Shown here: piece after piece, positions 54,245 through 63,789 of the stretch
Layout: each line of letters opens with the position of its first letter
Position numbering within the stretch: the first letter of the stretch is position 1
DNA from: DATAEE01 sp963725145
GTDB lineage: Bacteria; Acidobacteriota; Vicinamibacteria; Vicinamibacterales; 2-12-FULL-66-21
Assembly (NCBI GenBank): GCA_963725145.1
Contig: CAVRXL010000010.1
Coordinates: forward strand, 186,001-250,000
DNA: 64,000 nucleotides
Reading direction: 5' to 3'
Translations under genes and position numbers: made by a program
Notes under the pieces: model-generated
The model's database searches: none
The model's input: only the letters and a program-made list of their open reading frames with translations
Told to the model about the DNA's origin: nothing

Positions 54245-57103
54245 TCAGAACTTCACCCTCATCCCCAACCGCACGATCCTCGGGTTCATGATTTCCAGCA
54301 CGGCGTCGAAGCCGCGTGTTCCGGTCGCTTCGACGTCGTACTGCCGCCCGAGCACCGTCGCCGCATTGAACACGTTGAAGATGTCCAGGTCGAACTCCAG
54401 ATTCGACCGCGCGATCCGCACCGCTTTCTGGAATCGCAGGTCGAACGACGTCACGGCCGGCAGCCGGTTGGCGTCGAGGTCGTCGATCACGAGCACGTCT
54501 TTCAACGTTCTCACCGGATCGTTCGTGACGACGTCGTTGGCGTGGTACGGCTTCCCGTAGCCCTGCCTTGTCACCAGGTTCGCGCCGATGCCGGTGTCCC
54601 ACGGTCCCTGCCAGAAGCCGTTCGCGATGAACTGGTACTTCGGCACGATCAGGTACACCTGCGACTTGCCGCTTCCGCTCGTCGGCCGGCTGACGACGCC
54701 ATCGTCGATGAGCGGCGCCTGCCGCCGGCGGGTCGGGTCCTGGATCGACAACGACGGGTCGGTGAAGTGCTCGCGCTCGTCGTTCCAGGAGAACCCGAGG
54801 CGCGCCATCCAGCGATCGGCGAGCCGCTTCGTGCCCGACAGCTCGAAGCCCCTGAACGAGCGGTGATAGCCCTGCCGGTTTTGCGTGATTGTTCCGCCGC
54901 CGACCGGTGCGGCCGCCGGATCGAGCGCGTAGTACGGCACGTCGTACGCGCCGGTCTGCGGCGTGTTGCCCGTGAGCCTGCCGTCGAGGAGATAGTCGGC
55001 CGTGGTCACGCCGATGATCGGCAGCGGCTCGCCGCCGGGAACACCCCAGAGCGGATCGTTGAAGCGGCGCCAGCTGAACGATCCGCTGACGGCGACGTTT
55101 CGCATGATCTCGTGGTCGAGGCCGACTACGAACTCGTGCGAGCGCGGCGCCTTCAGATCCGCGTCGATCGCGTTGACGGTCACGGTCGGATTGTCCGCGT
55201 CGATGCCGACCGAGCCGATCGCGCCGGGCTCGATCTCCGCCCGCTCGATGCGGCCGTTGCTGTTCCCGTCGATGCCGATGTAATAGGCGTAGCCGTAGGA
55301 ATTGGCCGCGACCGTGCCCGCCGTCGCGACCTGGAGCTGGCTCGCGAACGACGCGTAGCTCGCGCGGACGATGGTCTTCCGGTTCGCGTCGAGAGCATAG
55401 CTGGCGCCCACACGCGGCGACAGGGTGTTCCAGGTCACCACATCGTCGAGGGCGGGTGACGTGTAGGCCGGCATCAGGTCCGGCACCAGCTGGTGAGCCG
55501 GATTGTCACCCTCCTTGACCGCGTTCGTCGTGTGGTCGTAGCGAAGCCCGAGGTTGAGCGTCAGCCGGTCCGTGGTGAACGTGTCGGTCACGTACAGGTT
55601 GTCGTAGTTCGCGCGGTTCTCCTGGATGTAGGGGCGATAGATCACCATGATGTAGCCGCCGGGCCCGAAATTCGGTACCTCGAGGTTGATCACACCGCCG
55701 CCCCAGCTGAAGTCGGTGAAGTCGTCCACACGCCGCCAGGCCCCGCCGAACCGGAGCTCGTGCCGTCCGCTGAACCAGTTGCCGTCCAGGTTGATCGTCT
55801 TCTGGGGCCGCGCCGTGGCGAGGTAGTAGCTCGACCCGGACTGAAAACCGTTGCTGTCGAGGAAGACCTGCGTCGTCCGGCCACCCTTCGGCTCGAGGTT
55901 GAACTCGTTCTTGACGTAGGCTCCGCGCGCCGTCAGGAACAGATTGCCCGACGGGATCCAGTTCGCCTCACCTTTATAGGTGCGCGTCGGCCCATCCTGG
56001 TCGACCGTCGACTCTGGCGCCACCAGCGGCGACGCGTCGCGGCCAAACTTCTTCTTCTCGCCCTGAAAGAAGGTGAAGTTCGCGCGGACCGTGTCCGAGA
56101 TCTGCGCGTTGGTCTTGAACGCGGTGTTCTCGAGAATCGTCCGGTCGATCAGATCGTTGATCGTCCTGATGCGAACGTCGGTCTTCCCCCACGAGCCCCA
56201 GGCCCACCACTTGTTCTTCATGAGCGGCCCGCCGAGCTCGAAGCCGTAGTCGGAGTACTGATCGGTGCGGTTCCCCTTGCCGCTCGGGCCCGCGACCGCC
56301 ACGAGCTCATCGTCGATGTTGTTGGCCTGCAGCGACTCGTTGGCGAAGAACACACGGGCGGACCCGTGCGCATCGTTGGTCCCGGTGCGCAGCACGAAGT
56401 TCAGCTGCACGCCGGCCGTCGCCGCCTGCGGATCGGCCCCTCCCGTCGTCACCTGGATTTCCTGGAACATGTCGAAGTCGTAGTAGGTCGGCGAGCTGCC
56501 GAGCGCGTTCATGTCGGTGATCGGGATGCCGTCGAGGTACCACGTGTTGTCGCCGAAGTCCGCGCCTTTCGCGGTGTAGTTGGATTGCTGCCCCGATTCG
56601 GAGCCGCCGACGTTGACCCGATCCACGACGATGCCCGGGACCGTCTGCAGCACGACCCAGGGATCGCGGGAGTTCGGAACCTTCTCGAGCTCGTCCACGG
56701 TCACGTTGGTGGAGATGGCGATGCGCTTCGGATCGATCGCGGGCGTCTCGGCCTGGACGGTCACCTGTTCGGCCACGCCGGCGACGCTCAGCGTCACGCG
56801 AAGCGGAACAATCGATCCCGTCGCGACCGGAACGGTCTGATTCAGGTACTCCCCGAAGCCGGCGAGCGACGCTTGCACCTGATAGGTGCCGGGGGCAAGG
56901 TTGAGGAAGTGCGCCTCCCCTTTCGCGTCGGTGACCGCCTCGTGACTCTGGGGCCCGGCGATCGACACGGAGACGCCCGGCAGTTGCGCGCCCGTGCTGT
57001 CGCTCACGCTGATGTCGATGCGGCCGGTGTACACCTGTGCGGCCGCCGGGCGGACGGCCGTCAGCATCGAACCGATGACGAGCGCCGCGATCGCAGTCTT
57101 CAT
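54245..57103 (-). CDS. TonB-dependent-receptor-like outer-membrane protein
   Basis: 952 residues. Signal peptide (AIAALVIGSMLTAVRPAAAQ), then a carboxypeptidase-regulatory-like beta-sandwich at about 25-115 (VSVSIAGPQSHEAVTDAKGEAHFLNLAPGTYQV), a plug (ISTNVTVDELEKVPNSRDPWVVLQTVPGIVVDRVNVGG) and a large beta-barrel ending in Phe (RLGMRVKF). This domain order is typical of Acidobacteria and Bacteroidetes uptake receptors. No TonB box or ligand-specific partner is visible. The start has GGAGATC as Shine-Dalgarno. A palindromic repeat lies 19 bases upstream. Confidence 0.88.
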   Translation of the reverse strand: MKTAIAALVIGSMLTAVRPAAAQVYTGRIDISVSDSTGAQLPGVSVSIAGPQSHEAVTDAKGEAHFLNLAPGTYQVQASLAGFGEYLNQTVPVATGSIVPLRVTLSVAGVAEQVTVQAETPAIDPKRIAISTNVTVDELEKVPNSRDPWVVLQTVPGIVVDRVNVGGSESGQQSNYTAKGADFGDNTWYLDGIPITDMNALGSSPTYYDFDMFQEIQVTTGGADPQAATAGVQLNFVLRTGTNDAHGSARVFFANESLQANNIDDELVAVAGPSGKGNRTDQYSDYGFELGGPLMKNKWWAWGSWGKTDVRIRTINDLIDRTILENTAFKTNAQISDTVRANFTFFQGEKKKFGRDASPLVAPESTVDQDGPTRTYKGEANWIPSGNLFLTARGAYVKNEFNLEPKGGRTTQVFLDSNGFQSGSSYYLATARPQKTINLDGNWFSGRHELRFGGAWRRVDDFTDFSWGGGVINLEVPNFGPGGYIMVIYRPYIQENRANYDNLYVTDTFTTDRLTLNLGLRYDHTTNAVKEGDNPAHQLVPDLMPAYTSPALDDVVTWNTLSPRVGASYALDANRKTIVRASYASFASQLQVATAGTVAANSYGYAYYIGIDGNSNGRIERAEIEPGAIGSVGIDADNPTVTVNAIDADLKAPRSHEFVVGLDHEIMRNVAVSGSFSWRRFNDPLWGVPGGEPLPIIGVTTADYLLDGRLTGNTPQTGAYDVPYYALDPAAAPVGGGTITQNRQGYHRSFRGFELSGTKRLADRWMARLGFSWNDEREHFTDPSLSIQDPTRRRQAPLIDDGVVSRPTSGSGKSQVYLIVPKYQFIANGFWQGPWDTGIGANLVTRQGYGKPYHANDVVTNDPVRTLKDVLVIDDLDANRLPAVTSFDLRFQKAVRIARSNLEFDLDIFNVFNAATVLGRQYDVEATGTRGFDAVLEIMNPRIVRLGMRVKF

Positions 57104-57121
57104 GGGATCTCCTTCGCCGAA

Positions 57122-57143
57122 GCAGCCCTGCGGGCTGCGCTAC
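57122..57143. repeat. Palindromic repeat upstream of the TonB-receptor gene (GCAGCCC stem family)
   Basis: GCAGCCC, TGC, GGGCTGC then GCTAC. The rest of the 331-base gap 57104-57434 presumably holds divergent promoters. I see no other repeat or gene in it. Confidence 0.85.
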
Positions 57144-57434
57144 GCGTTCTTCGATCGGGTGTCGTTGAGCAAGTGGGGTACCGCGATAGCGTGGTCCGAT
57201 TGGATCGCAACCGCACATGTGTCCGGCAGAATTGTCAGAAGGATGAAGCGGCTGAATCGAGGTGCGGGACCCGAGCAGTCAGGGACGAATCACTTCCCAC
57301 GAGTGACGAACGGAGGGACAGAACTCTCCAACGGTTCGTATCCGGCATCCAGATCGGTGTGAAGGACGGGGCGAACCGATCGCTGAACGTGCCGCGAATC
57401 CTTGACACGTTTCCGAACCACGGCCATAGTTCGA

Positions 57435-58556
57435 ATGATGAGCGAGCGCTACCTTCCTGTGCGCCTGCGCACGGTTTTCTGCATGGCGACCGGCCTTGCC
57501 GTCTTCTCGACGCTGATGTCCTACCAGCTCACGCGGTACTGGGAGCACCCGTCGCCGATCAAGCACCTGGCGGCGCTCAACGGCGCGTACTGGATCATGT
57601 GGGGGATCTTCACGCCGATCATCATGCGGCTGGCGATGCGCTTCCGCTTCGACGGCGGCCGATGGCCGCGCGCGCTCGCCGTGCATATTCCCGCGGTGGT
57701 GTTCTTCGTCGCTTTGCATCTGGCGGGCATGCAGCTGGTGCGGCGCTCGCTCGTCGGCTGGGACAGATTCAAGCTCGGGTTCTGGGCGCTGTTCCGCAAC
57801 GACTTCATCCAGTATCTCGACTGGGAGATGATGACCTACTGGGCCATCACGGCGCTCGCGCTCGCCGCGGCGTACTACCGCGAGTCGCAGGAGCGCGCGG
57901 TCCGGACGGCAAAGCTCGAGACGCGGCTCGTCGAGGCGCAGCTCCAGACGCTGCAGCGCCAGCTCCAGCCGCACTTCCTGTTCAACACGCTGCACGCGAT
58001 TTCGACGCTGATGCACCGGGACGTCGAGTCCGCCGACCGCATGCTCTCGCGGCTCAGCGAGCTGCTCCGGCTGACCCTCCACAAGGTCGGTCAGCAGGAA
58101 GTCACGCTCAGCGAGGAGGTCGACTTCCTGGCGAAGTACCTCCAGATTGAACAAACGCGCTTTCAGGACCGTCTCACCGTTACGTTCGATATCGAGCCCG
58201 AAGCGCTGGACGGTCTGGTTCCTCGTATGCTGCTGCAGCCCCTCGTCGAGAACGCGATCAAACACGGCATCGCGCCCCAGACCGGGCCGGGCCATATCGA
58301 GATCCGCGCGTGGCGCGACGATCATCATCTCCTGATGGAGGTCGAGGACAACGGCGCCGGCCTGTCGCAGGATGCGCTCACCGCGCTCCAGTCGGGGATC
58401 GGGCTGTCGACGACGCGCGCCCGGCTCCAACATCTCTTCGGCCGCGACTATCAGTTCGAGTTCCTTCGCCAGCCGCGCGGCCTCGCCGTCCGTGTCGTCC
58501 TTCCGTGGCGGTCGGCCGAGCCGGCCGTCGAGCTCAAACCAGCGAGTGTGGCATGA
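57435..58556 (+). CDS. LytS-like sensor histidine kinase
   Basis: 373 residues (second ATG at 57438). Four membrane helices (about 10-30, 48-68, 79-100 and 133-153), a short coiled linker, then a His_kinase domain with phospho-acceptor His180 in LQRQLQPHFLFNTLHAIS and an HATPase_c domain (PLVENAIKHGI, VEDNGAGLS). This is the LytS/YehU class. Its stop overlaps the start of its response regulator (ATGA). No ligand-binding domain is visible, so the membrane segments likely sense the signal. Confidence 0.93.
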   Translation: MMSERYLPVRLRTVFCMATGLAVFSTLMSYQLTRYWEHPSPIKHLAALNGAYWIMWGIFTPIIMRLAMRFRFDGGRWPRALAVHIPAVVFFVALHLAGMQLVRRSLVGWDRFKLGFWALFRNDFIQYLDWEMMTYWAITALALAAAYYRESQERAVRTAKLETRLVEAQLQTLQRQLQPHFLFNTLHAISTLMHRDVESADRMLSRLSELLRLTLHKVGQQEVTLSEEVDFLAKYLQIEQTRFQDRLTVTFDIEPEALDGLVPRMLLQPLVENAIKHGIAPQTGPGHIEIRAWRDDHHLLMEVEDNGAGLSQDALTALQSGIGLSTTRARLQHLFGRDYQFEFLRQPRGLAVRVVLPWRSAEPAVELKPASVA

Positions 58557-59380
58557 CTCTGACCCTAGCCTCGACCAAGCCGCAAACCCAACCGCCGATG
58601 ACCCGCAAGCTGCGCACGCTCAAGACGCTCATCGTGGATGACGAGCCGCTCGCGCGCGAGCGCGTGGCCACACTTCTGCAAAACGAGGAGGCGATCGAGG
58701 TCCTCGGCGAATGCCGCGACGGCCTCGAAGCCATCGCCGCCATCCAGCAGCTGCATCCGGACCTCGTGTTCCTCGACGTCCAGATGCCCGGCGCCGACGG
58801 CTTCCAGGTGATCCAGGCGATCGGCCCTGAGAAGATGCCGATGGTCATCTTCGTCACGGCGTACGACCAGCACGCGCTCAAGGCGTTCGAGGTGCGCGCG
58901 CTCGACTATCTGCTCAAGCCGTTCGACCGCGATCGCTTCCGCGAGGCGCTCGGCCGCGCGAGGCTTCACGTCGAGCAGCAGGAGACGGGGGACCTCGGCC
59001 GGCGGCTCCTGGCGCTCGTCAAGGATCTCCGACCGTCGGCGCCGAAGACCGACCGGCTGGTCGTCAAGGCCGGCGGGCGTCTGTTCTTCCTGCGCACCGA
59101 CGAGATCGACTGGGTCGAAGCGGCGGGGAACTATGCCCGGCTCCACGTCGGCGCCGAAGCGCACCTGATTCGCGAGACGATGCAGTCGCTCGAGAGCCGG
59201 CTCGACGCCGAGCGTTTCTTCCGCATCCACCGCTCGCGCATCGTCAACATGGAGCGCATCCAGGAGCTGCAGCCCTGGTTCAACGGCGAGTACGTCGTCA
59301 TTCTCCGCAATGGGACGCGGCTGACGCTCAGTCGCGGCTATCGGGAAAAACTGCAGGAGCGGCTGGGGAAAGCTTTCTGA
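58553..59380 (+). CDS. LytTR-family response regulator
   Basis: 275 residues from the overlapping ATG (ATG 58598 would remove 15 residues). A receiver domain (LIVDDEPLARERVATLL, phospho-acceptor Asp75 in LVFLDVQMPGADGF, FVTAYDQHALKAFEV) is joined to a C-terminal LytTR DNA-binding domain (IDWVEAAGNYARLHV, RFFRIHRSRIVNMERI, LTLSRGYR). It is the partner of the upstream kinase. The last codon is followed directly by a CTGA-phrase hairpin. Confidence 0.94.
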   Translation: MTLTLASTKPQTQPPMTRKLRTLKTLIVDDEPLARERVATLLQNEEAIEVLGECRDGLEAIAAIQQLHPDLVFLDVQMPGADGFQVIQAIGPEKMPMVIFVTAYDQHALKAFEVRALDYLLKPFDRDRFREALGRARLHVEQQETGDLGRRLLALVKDLRPSAPKTDRLVVKAGGRLFFLRTDEIDWVEAAGNYARLHVGAEAHLIRETMQSLESRLDAERFFRIHRSRIVNMERIQELQPWFNGEYVVILRNGTRLTLSRGYREKLQERLGKAF

Positions 59381-59381
59381 T

Positions 59382-59449
59382 GAGTGTGGATTGCTGATTG
59401 CTGAATGCTGAATGAAAAACACTCAGCATTCAGCACTCCACAATCAGCA
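59382..59449. repeat. CTGA-phrase hairpin between convergent genes
   Basis: TGCTGAATGCTGA (59399-59411) and TCAGCATTCAGCA (59423-59435) form a perfect 13-base stem with an 11-base loop. Outer GAGTGTGGATT / CCACAATC phrases add to it. Located between the response regulator and the convergent propeller gene. Confidence 0.88.
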
Positions 59450-59455
59450 GTGGGG

Positions 59456-62400
59456 TTATTCGGTCGCCTTCTTCGTCCCTGGAGTCACCGGCGCGATCTT
59501 CGCCCGCGCGAGCTGGCGGTTCAGGACGGCCAGCTCGTTCGTCAGCGTCGATTGCAGCGCCGACAACTGCCGGTCGAGCTCTGCTGACAGCTCTTTGAAG
59601 ATCTGATGGGCACCGTCGGTCGGGCGATTGTCGCCCGTCTCGACGACCCGACGGAGCGACGCCAGCCGGTTGTTCAACTTGATCGGGAAGTTGAGCGGAT
59701 CCTGGCCGCTTCTGTTCCGGACCTGGTAGAGGTCTTCTTCCACGGCCGTGAGCTTGGCCGTCAGCGCCTGCGCCGCCGGCGCCAGCTCGGTCTGCCGATT
59801 GCCGGCCTTCGTCAAGCGGTCCTGAATCTGCTGCTTCAAGCCGCGAATCTGGACGACGGTGTCGTTCGCCTCGCTCGTGCGATCGCGGATCTGCAGCGCG
59901 AACGCGAGCTGCTGCTCGAGATCAGCCTGCGTCACCTCCGCATAGCCGGGATGCTTCCGGATGTTCAACGGACGGGTCTGGCTCGTGCCGTCCGCCGTGA
60001 TGCGCACCTGGTAGGTCCCGGGGACCGCCGTGGGTCCCTGATTGCCGGCGCTCCAGAGGATCATTCCCGGAAACGTCGAATGGCCGCCGTGCCGGAGGTC
60101 CCAGGAGAACCGCGTCAGCCCGGCGTTGGTCAGTAAGGTTCGCGGCTGCGGCGGGCCGAAGCCTCCCTCGCCGCCGCCCGGCGCCTCTCCCGGCTTCGCC
60201 GGTTTGAGCTCCTCCTCGCGCACGCCGGTGAACGAGCGAATCACCTTTCCTCCTGGATCGAGGATGTCGATCTGCACCTTCTTCGCCGGCTGCTTGAGCG
60301 CGTAATAGATGGTCGCGGGGCCAGCCGATCGCGTGGCCTCGGCCGGATCGAAGAGGTGAAACGCCGCGGCGGTTGTCTCCGGAGTCAGCTGCCTGAGCGG
60401 GCTGACGTCATCCAGGACCCAGAACGACCGGCCGTGCGTGCCGATGACGACGTCGTTCCCCTCGACGACGAGGTCGGAAATCTGGGTGTCGGGAAGGTTG
60501 AGCGACAGCGACTGCCACCCGGCGCCGTTGTCGAACGAGACGTACGCGCCGTGCTCGGTGCCGGCGTACAGCAGGCCGGCGCGCTTCGGATCCTCGCGGA
60601 CGACGTGGACGTAGTCGTCGGATCGGATGCCGGCGACGATTCGCGTCCAGGTCTTGCCGAAATCGTCCGTCCGGTAGATGTACGGCGCGCGATCATCGAC
60701 GAGATAGCGCTTCGCCGCGAAGTACGCCGTGCCCGCGCTGTGCGCCGAGGCGTCGATGATGCTGACGCGCGCGAACTCGGGCAGGTCCTTCGGCGTGACG
60801 TTCTGCCAGCTCTTGCCGTTGTCACGCGTCACGTGAACGAGGCCGTCGTCCGACCCGGCCCAAATCGTGCCGCGCTCGAGCTTCGACGGCGCGAGCGCGA
60901 AGACCGTCGCGAAGATCTCCGGCCCGTTCATGTCGCCCGTGATCGGTCCGCCGGAGTGTCCGAGCGTCTTCGGATCGGCGCGCGTCAGGTCCGGGCTGAT
61001 CTTCTCCCAGGTCTGGCCCTCGTTCGAGGTCCGCCAGACGTGCTGCGAGCAGATGTAGACGACGTTCGCGTCATGAGGCGAGAAGACGATCGGAAACGTC
61101 CACTGCCAGCGCTCCGGAAGCGATGATGCGGGCTCGCCCGAGAAGAAGCGTGGATACGGCTGGATGTCACGGATGTGGCCCGTGCGGCGGTCGAAGCGCG
61201 TGATCTGGGCCCCCTGGTTCCCCGCGTAGAAGATATTCGGATCGACGGGATGCGGCGCGATGTAGCCGCTCTCGCCGCCGCCGACCGCGTAGAACACCGG
61301 TGCGACGCGGCCCCCTCCCGGCTGGCTCGACACGCACGCCGTGCTGTTGTCCTGCTGCGCGCCGCAGACGTGGTACGGGAAATCCTTCGTCGTGGCGACA
61401 TGGTAGAACTGCGCGGTCGCGAAATCCTGATCGGTCCAGGTCTCCCCGCCGTTGATCGTTACGTTTCCACCGCCGTCGTTGGCGTTCACCATCCGATTCG
61501 GCTCGTTCGGGTCGATCCACAGATCGTGGTTGTCGCCGTGCGGCACACGGATCGTCGAAAACGTCTTCCCGGCGTCCGTGGATTTGAAGAACGCCGTGTT
61601 GAGGACGTATACGGTGTCGCGGTTCTTCGTGTCGGCGTTGACGTGTGAGTAATAGAAGGCACGTTGCCGCAGCCGGCGGTCGTCGCTGACACGCGTCCAT
61701 GTGGCGCCGGCATCGTCCGAACGGAACAGTCCCCCGTCGGCGTGCTCGAACATCATGAAGAGCCGGCTGGAGTCCGCGCCGGAGACGTCGATGCCGATGC
61801 GCCCGACGACGCCGGCCGACGGGAGCCCGGGGTTCCTCGTCAGCTCCTTCCACGTGTCGCCGCCGTCGGTGGACTTGAAGAGCCCGCTGCCCGGACCGCC
61901 GCTGGACATCTGCCACGAGAGGCGGTACGCCTCCCACAGTGCCGCGTAAATCACGTTCGGGTTCCGGCGGTCGATGACGAGATCGACCGCGCCCGTCTTC
62001 GCGTCCCTGAACAGGACCTTTTCCCAACTGCCGCCGCCGTCCTTCGACCGGAAGACCCCACGCTCGGCGTTCGCCGCCGCCGGGTGGCCGAGCGCGGCGA
62101 CGTAGACCAGATCGGGATTCGTCGGATGCACGCGGACGCGCGAGATGATCTGGGTGTCAGCCAGACCCACGTGCTTCCAGGTCTTCCCGGCGTCGGTCGA
62201 CTTGTACACCCCATCTCCCTGCATGATGTTCCCGCGGAGGCACGCCTCGCCCATCCCGATGTAAACAACATCCGGGCTGGATTCGGCGACCGCGACGGCG
62301 CCGACCGACGAGCTCCTGATCTGCCCGTCGGTGACGGGGTTCCAGGTCTGCCCGCCATCGGTGGTCTTCCACAACCCGCCGCCGACTGCTCCGAAATAGA

Positions 62401-62557
62401 ACTCGAGGGGCCGGCTCGGGACTCCGGCCACGGCAATCGATCGACCGCCGCGGGGCGGGCCGATGCTCCGCCAGCGGAGCGACGAGAAGAGGGGGGCATC
62501 CCCGGGGGCGGAGGCTTGCAGACCCAGGAGCAGAAGCAGGATGGTGAGGCACTTCAT
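59456..62557 (-). CDS. Large secreted sortilin/BNR-propeller protein
   Basis: 1033 residues. Signal peptide (KCLTILLLLLGLQASA), then multiple Asp-box blades (LWKTTDGGQTW, VYKSTDAGKTW, FRSKDGGGSWEKV, LFKSTDGGDTW) over about 650 residues, as in VPS10/sortilin-type beta-propellers. Beyond lies an Ig-like domain of the FlgD kind (LTRFSWDLRHGGHSTFPG... PGTYQVRITADGTSQ) and a helical coiled tail. It probably binds or degrades a polymer outside the cell. Enzymatic residues cannot be assigned. Confidence 0.82.
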   Translation of the reverse strand: MKCLTILLLLLGLQASAPGDAPLFSSLRWRSIGPPRGGRSIAVAGVPSRPLEFYFGAVGGGLWKTTDGGQTWNPVTDGQIRSSSVGAVAVAESSPDVVYIGMGEACLRGNIMQGDGVYKSTDAGKTWKHVGLADTQIISRVRVHPTNPDLVYVAALGHPAAANAERGVFRSKDGGGSWEKVLFRDAKTGAVDLVIDRRNPNVIYAALWEAYRLSWQMSSGGPGSGLFKSTDGGDTWKELTRNPGLPSAGVVGRIGIDVSGADSSRLFMMFEHADGGLFRSDDAGATWTRVSDDRRLRQRAFYYSHVNADTKNRDTVYVLNTAFFKSTDAGKTFSTIRVPHGDNHDLWIDPNEPNRMVNANDGGGNVTINGGETWTDQDFATAQFYHVATTKDFPYHVCGAQQDNSTACVSSQPGGGRVAPVFYAVGGGESGYIAPHPVDPNIFYAGNQGAQITRFDRRTGHIRDIQPYPRFFSGEPASSLPERWQWTFPIVFSPHDANVVYICSQHVWRTSNEGQTWEKISPDLTRADPKTLGHSGGPITGDMNGPEIFATVFALAPSKLERGTIWAGSDDGLVHVTRDNGKSWQNVTPKDLPEFARVSIIDASAHSAGTAYFAAKRYLVDDRAPYIYRTDDFGKTWTRIVAGIRSDDYVHVVREDPKRAGLLYAGTEHGAYVSFDNGAGWQSLSLNLPDTQISDLVVEGNDVVIGTHGRSFWVLDDVSPLRQLTPETTAAAFHLFDPAEATRSAGPATIYYALKQPAKKVQIDILDPGGKVIRSFTGVREEELKPAKPGEAPGGGEGGFGPPQPRTLLTNAGLTRFSWDLRHGGHSTFPGMILWSAGNQGPTAVPGTYQVRITADGTSQTRPLNIRKHPGYAEVTQADLEQQLAFALQIRDRTSEANDTVVQIRGLKQQIQDRLTKAGNRQTELAPAAQALTAKLTAVEEDLYQVRNRSGQDPLNFPIKLNNRLASLRRVVETGDNRPTDGAHQIFKELSAELDRQLSALQSTLTNELAVLNRQLARAKIAPVTPGTKKATE

Positions 62558-62645
62558 GGCTGGGACTCTAGCGAACGGGCGGGATCAGGCGCAAGCCAAC
62601 CGGGGCCCCCTGGATTCCGTCCAAGAGTCTGTTTGAGGGGGTGCC

Positions 62646-63536
62646 ATGCGTGTTTTAGCCTTCCTGTTTTCACTGCTGTGTTCGATGCTCGGGCTATCCG
62701 GGTCGCCCGTGACGGGCGGAACGGTCGCGGCCTCCCAGCATTTCAGCGTCAACGTCGAGGGAGAGGATCCGGCCGGATGTGACGATCTGAGGGTGACGTC
62801 CGACCAGGAGATCGCCCGCGCCGAGGAGTCCTTCACACTGCCGGCGACGGGTCCGGCCAAGATCAGCGCCGCACGCAATGGCGGCGTCTGGATCGTGGGC
62901 TCGCAGGGGACGCAGATCGAGGTGCACGCGTGCAAGATTGCGCTGGGAGCCTCGCAGTCCCGCGCGCAGGAGATTCTGGCCGGAGTGCGCGTGCAGCAGC
63001 AGGGCGACACGCTGACGGCGAACGGCACGGGATCCAAGTGGCACCTGTACTTCATCGTCCGCGCGCCGCGCGGATCGACCATCAGCGCCGAGACGACCAA
63101 CGGCCCGCTCTCGCTGCGCGACGCGGAGGGCACCTTCACGGTGCAGGCGTCCAACGGACCGGTATCGATCTCGAACTCGCGCGGCACGATCGACGCGCGG
63201 ACCGTCAACGGCCCGATCTCGCTGAAAGGTGGCGCGGGTGAGTTCACGCTTCGCGCGCAGAACGGACCGCTGTCGATCAAGCTCGACGGCGCGGCCTGGG
63301 ATGGCGCTGGGCTGACCGGCGAAACCCGCAACGGCCCGCTGTCGCTGACGGTCCCGCAGGGCTACCGCTCCGGCGTGCTCGTCGAGGCAGACGGCCACTC
63401 GCCGATGCGCTGCTCGCGCTGTCCCGACGCGCGCAAGACGTGGGACGACGATCAGCGCCGGATCGAGTTCGGCGGCGGGCCGCAGGTCATCAAGCTCACG
63501 ACCTCGAACGGACCGGTGAGCGTGGAGCAACGCTAG
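62646..63536 (+). CDS. Secreted DUF4097-like beta-solenoid protein
   Basis: 296 residues. Signal peptide (VLAFLFSLLCSMLGLSGSPVTGG) then repeated short beta turns with the motif NGPLS/NGPVS/NGPIS (TNGPLSLRD, SNGPVSISN, VNGPISLKG, QNGPLSIKL, RNGPLSLTV, SNGPVSVEQ). This is the DUF4097 kind of right-handed stack. It carries a CSRCPD motif near the end. Function unknown, with a likely cell-surface location. It ends directly before a phrase array. Confidence 0.75.
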   Translation: MRVLAFLFSLLCSMLGLSGSPVTGGTVAASQHFSVNVEGEDPAGCDDLRVTSDQEIARAEESFTLPATGPAKISAARNGGVWIVGSQGTQIEVHACKIALGASQSRAQEILAGVRVQQQGDTLTANGTGSKWHLYFIVRAPRGSTISAETTNGPLSLRDAEGTFTVQASNGPVSISNSRGTIDARTVNGPISLKGGAGEFTLRAQNGPLSIKLDGAAWDGAGLTGETRNGPLSLTVPQGYRSGVLVEADGHSPMRCSRCPDARKTWDDDQRRIEFGGGPQVIKLTTSNGPVSVEQR

Positions 63537-63735
63537 ATGATCCTTGCATTGTCGATTGGGAATTGGCGATTGGGGATTTATTGCTGATTGATGATCGACG
63601 ATTGTTGACTATCGGCGATTCCCTGCGCCGTTGCCAATCCCGGCGATCATTAATAGTCGGCAATCATCAATAGTTCGGCAATCGTAAATCCTCAATCGGC
63701 AGTCAATCCCCAATCGCCAATCCACACTCCACAAT
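63537..63735. repeat. GATTG/CAATC phrase array
   Basis: GATTG and GATTA phrases (63549-63630), a centre around CCGTTGCCAATCCCGG, then CAATC and CAATA phrases to 63725. Same architecture as the arrays at 35243 and 37901 but more diverged, with a different centre. Confidence 0.75.
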
Positions 63736-63789
63736 GTACGTGTCGCAGTGTGTGTTACCATCCCTCCACCCAGCACATAAGGAGGAGCG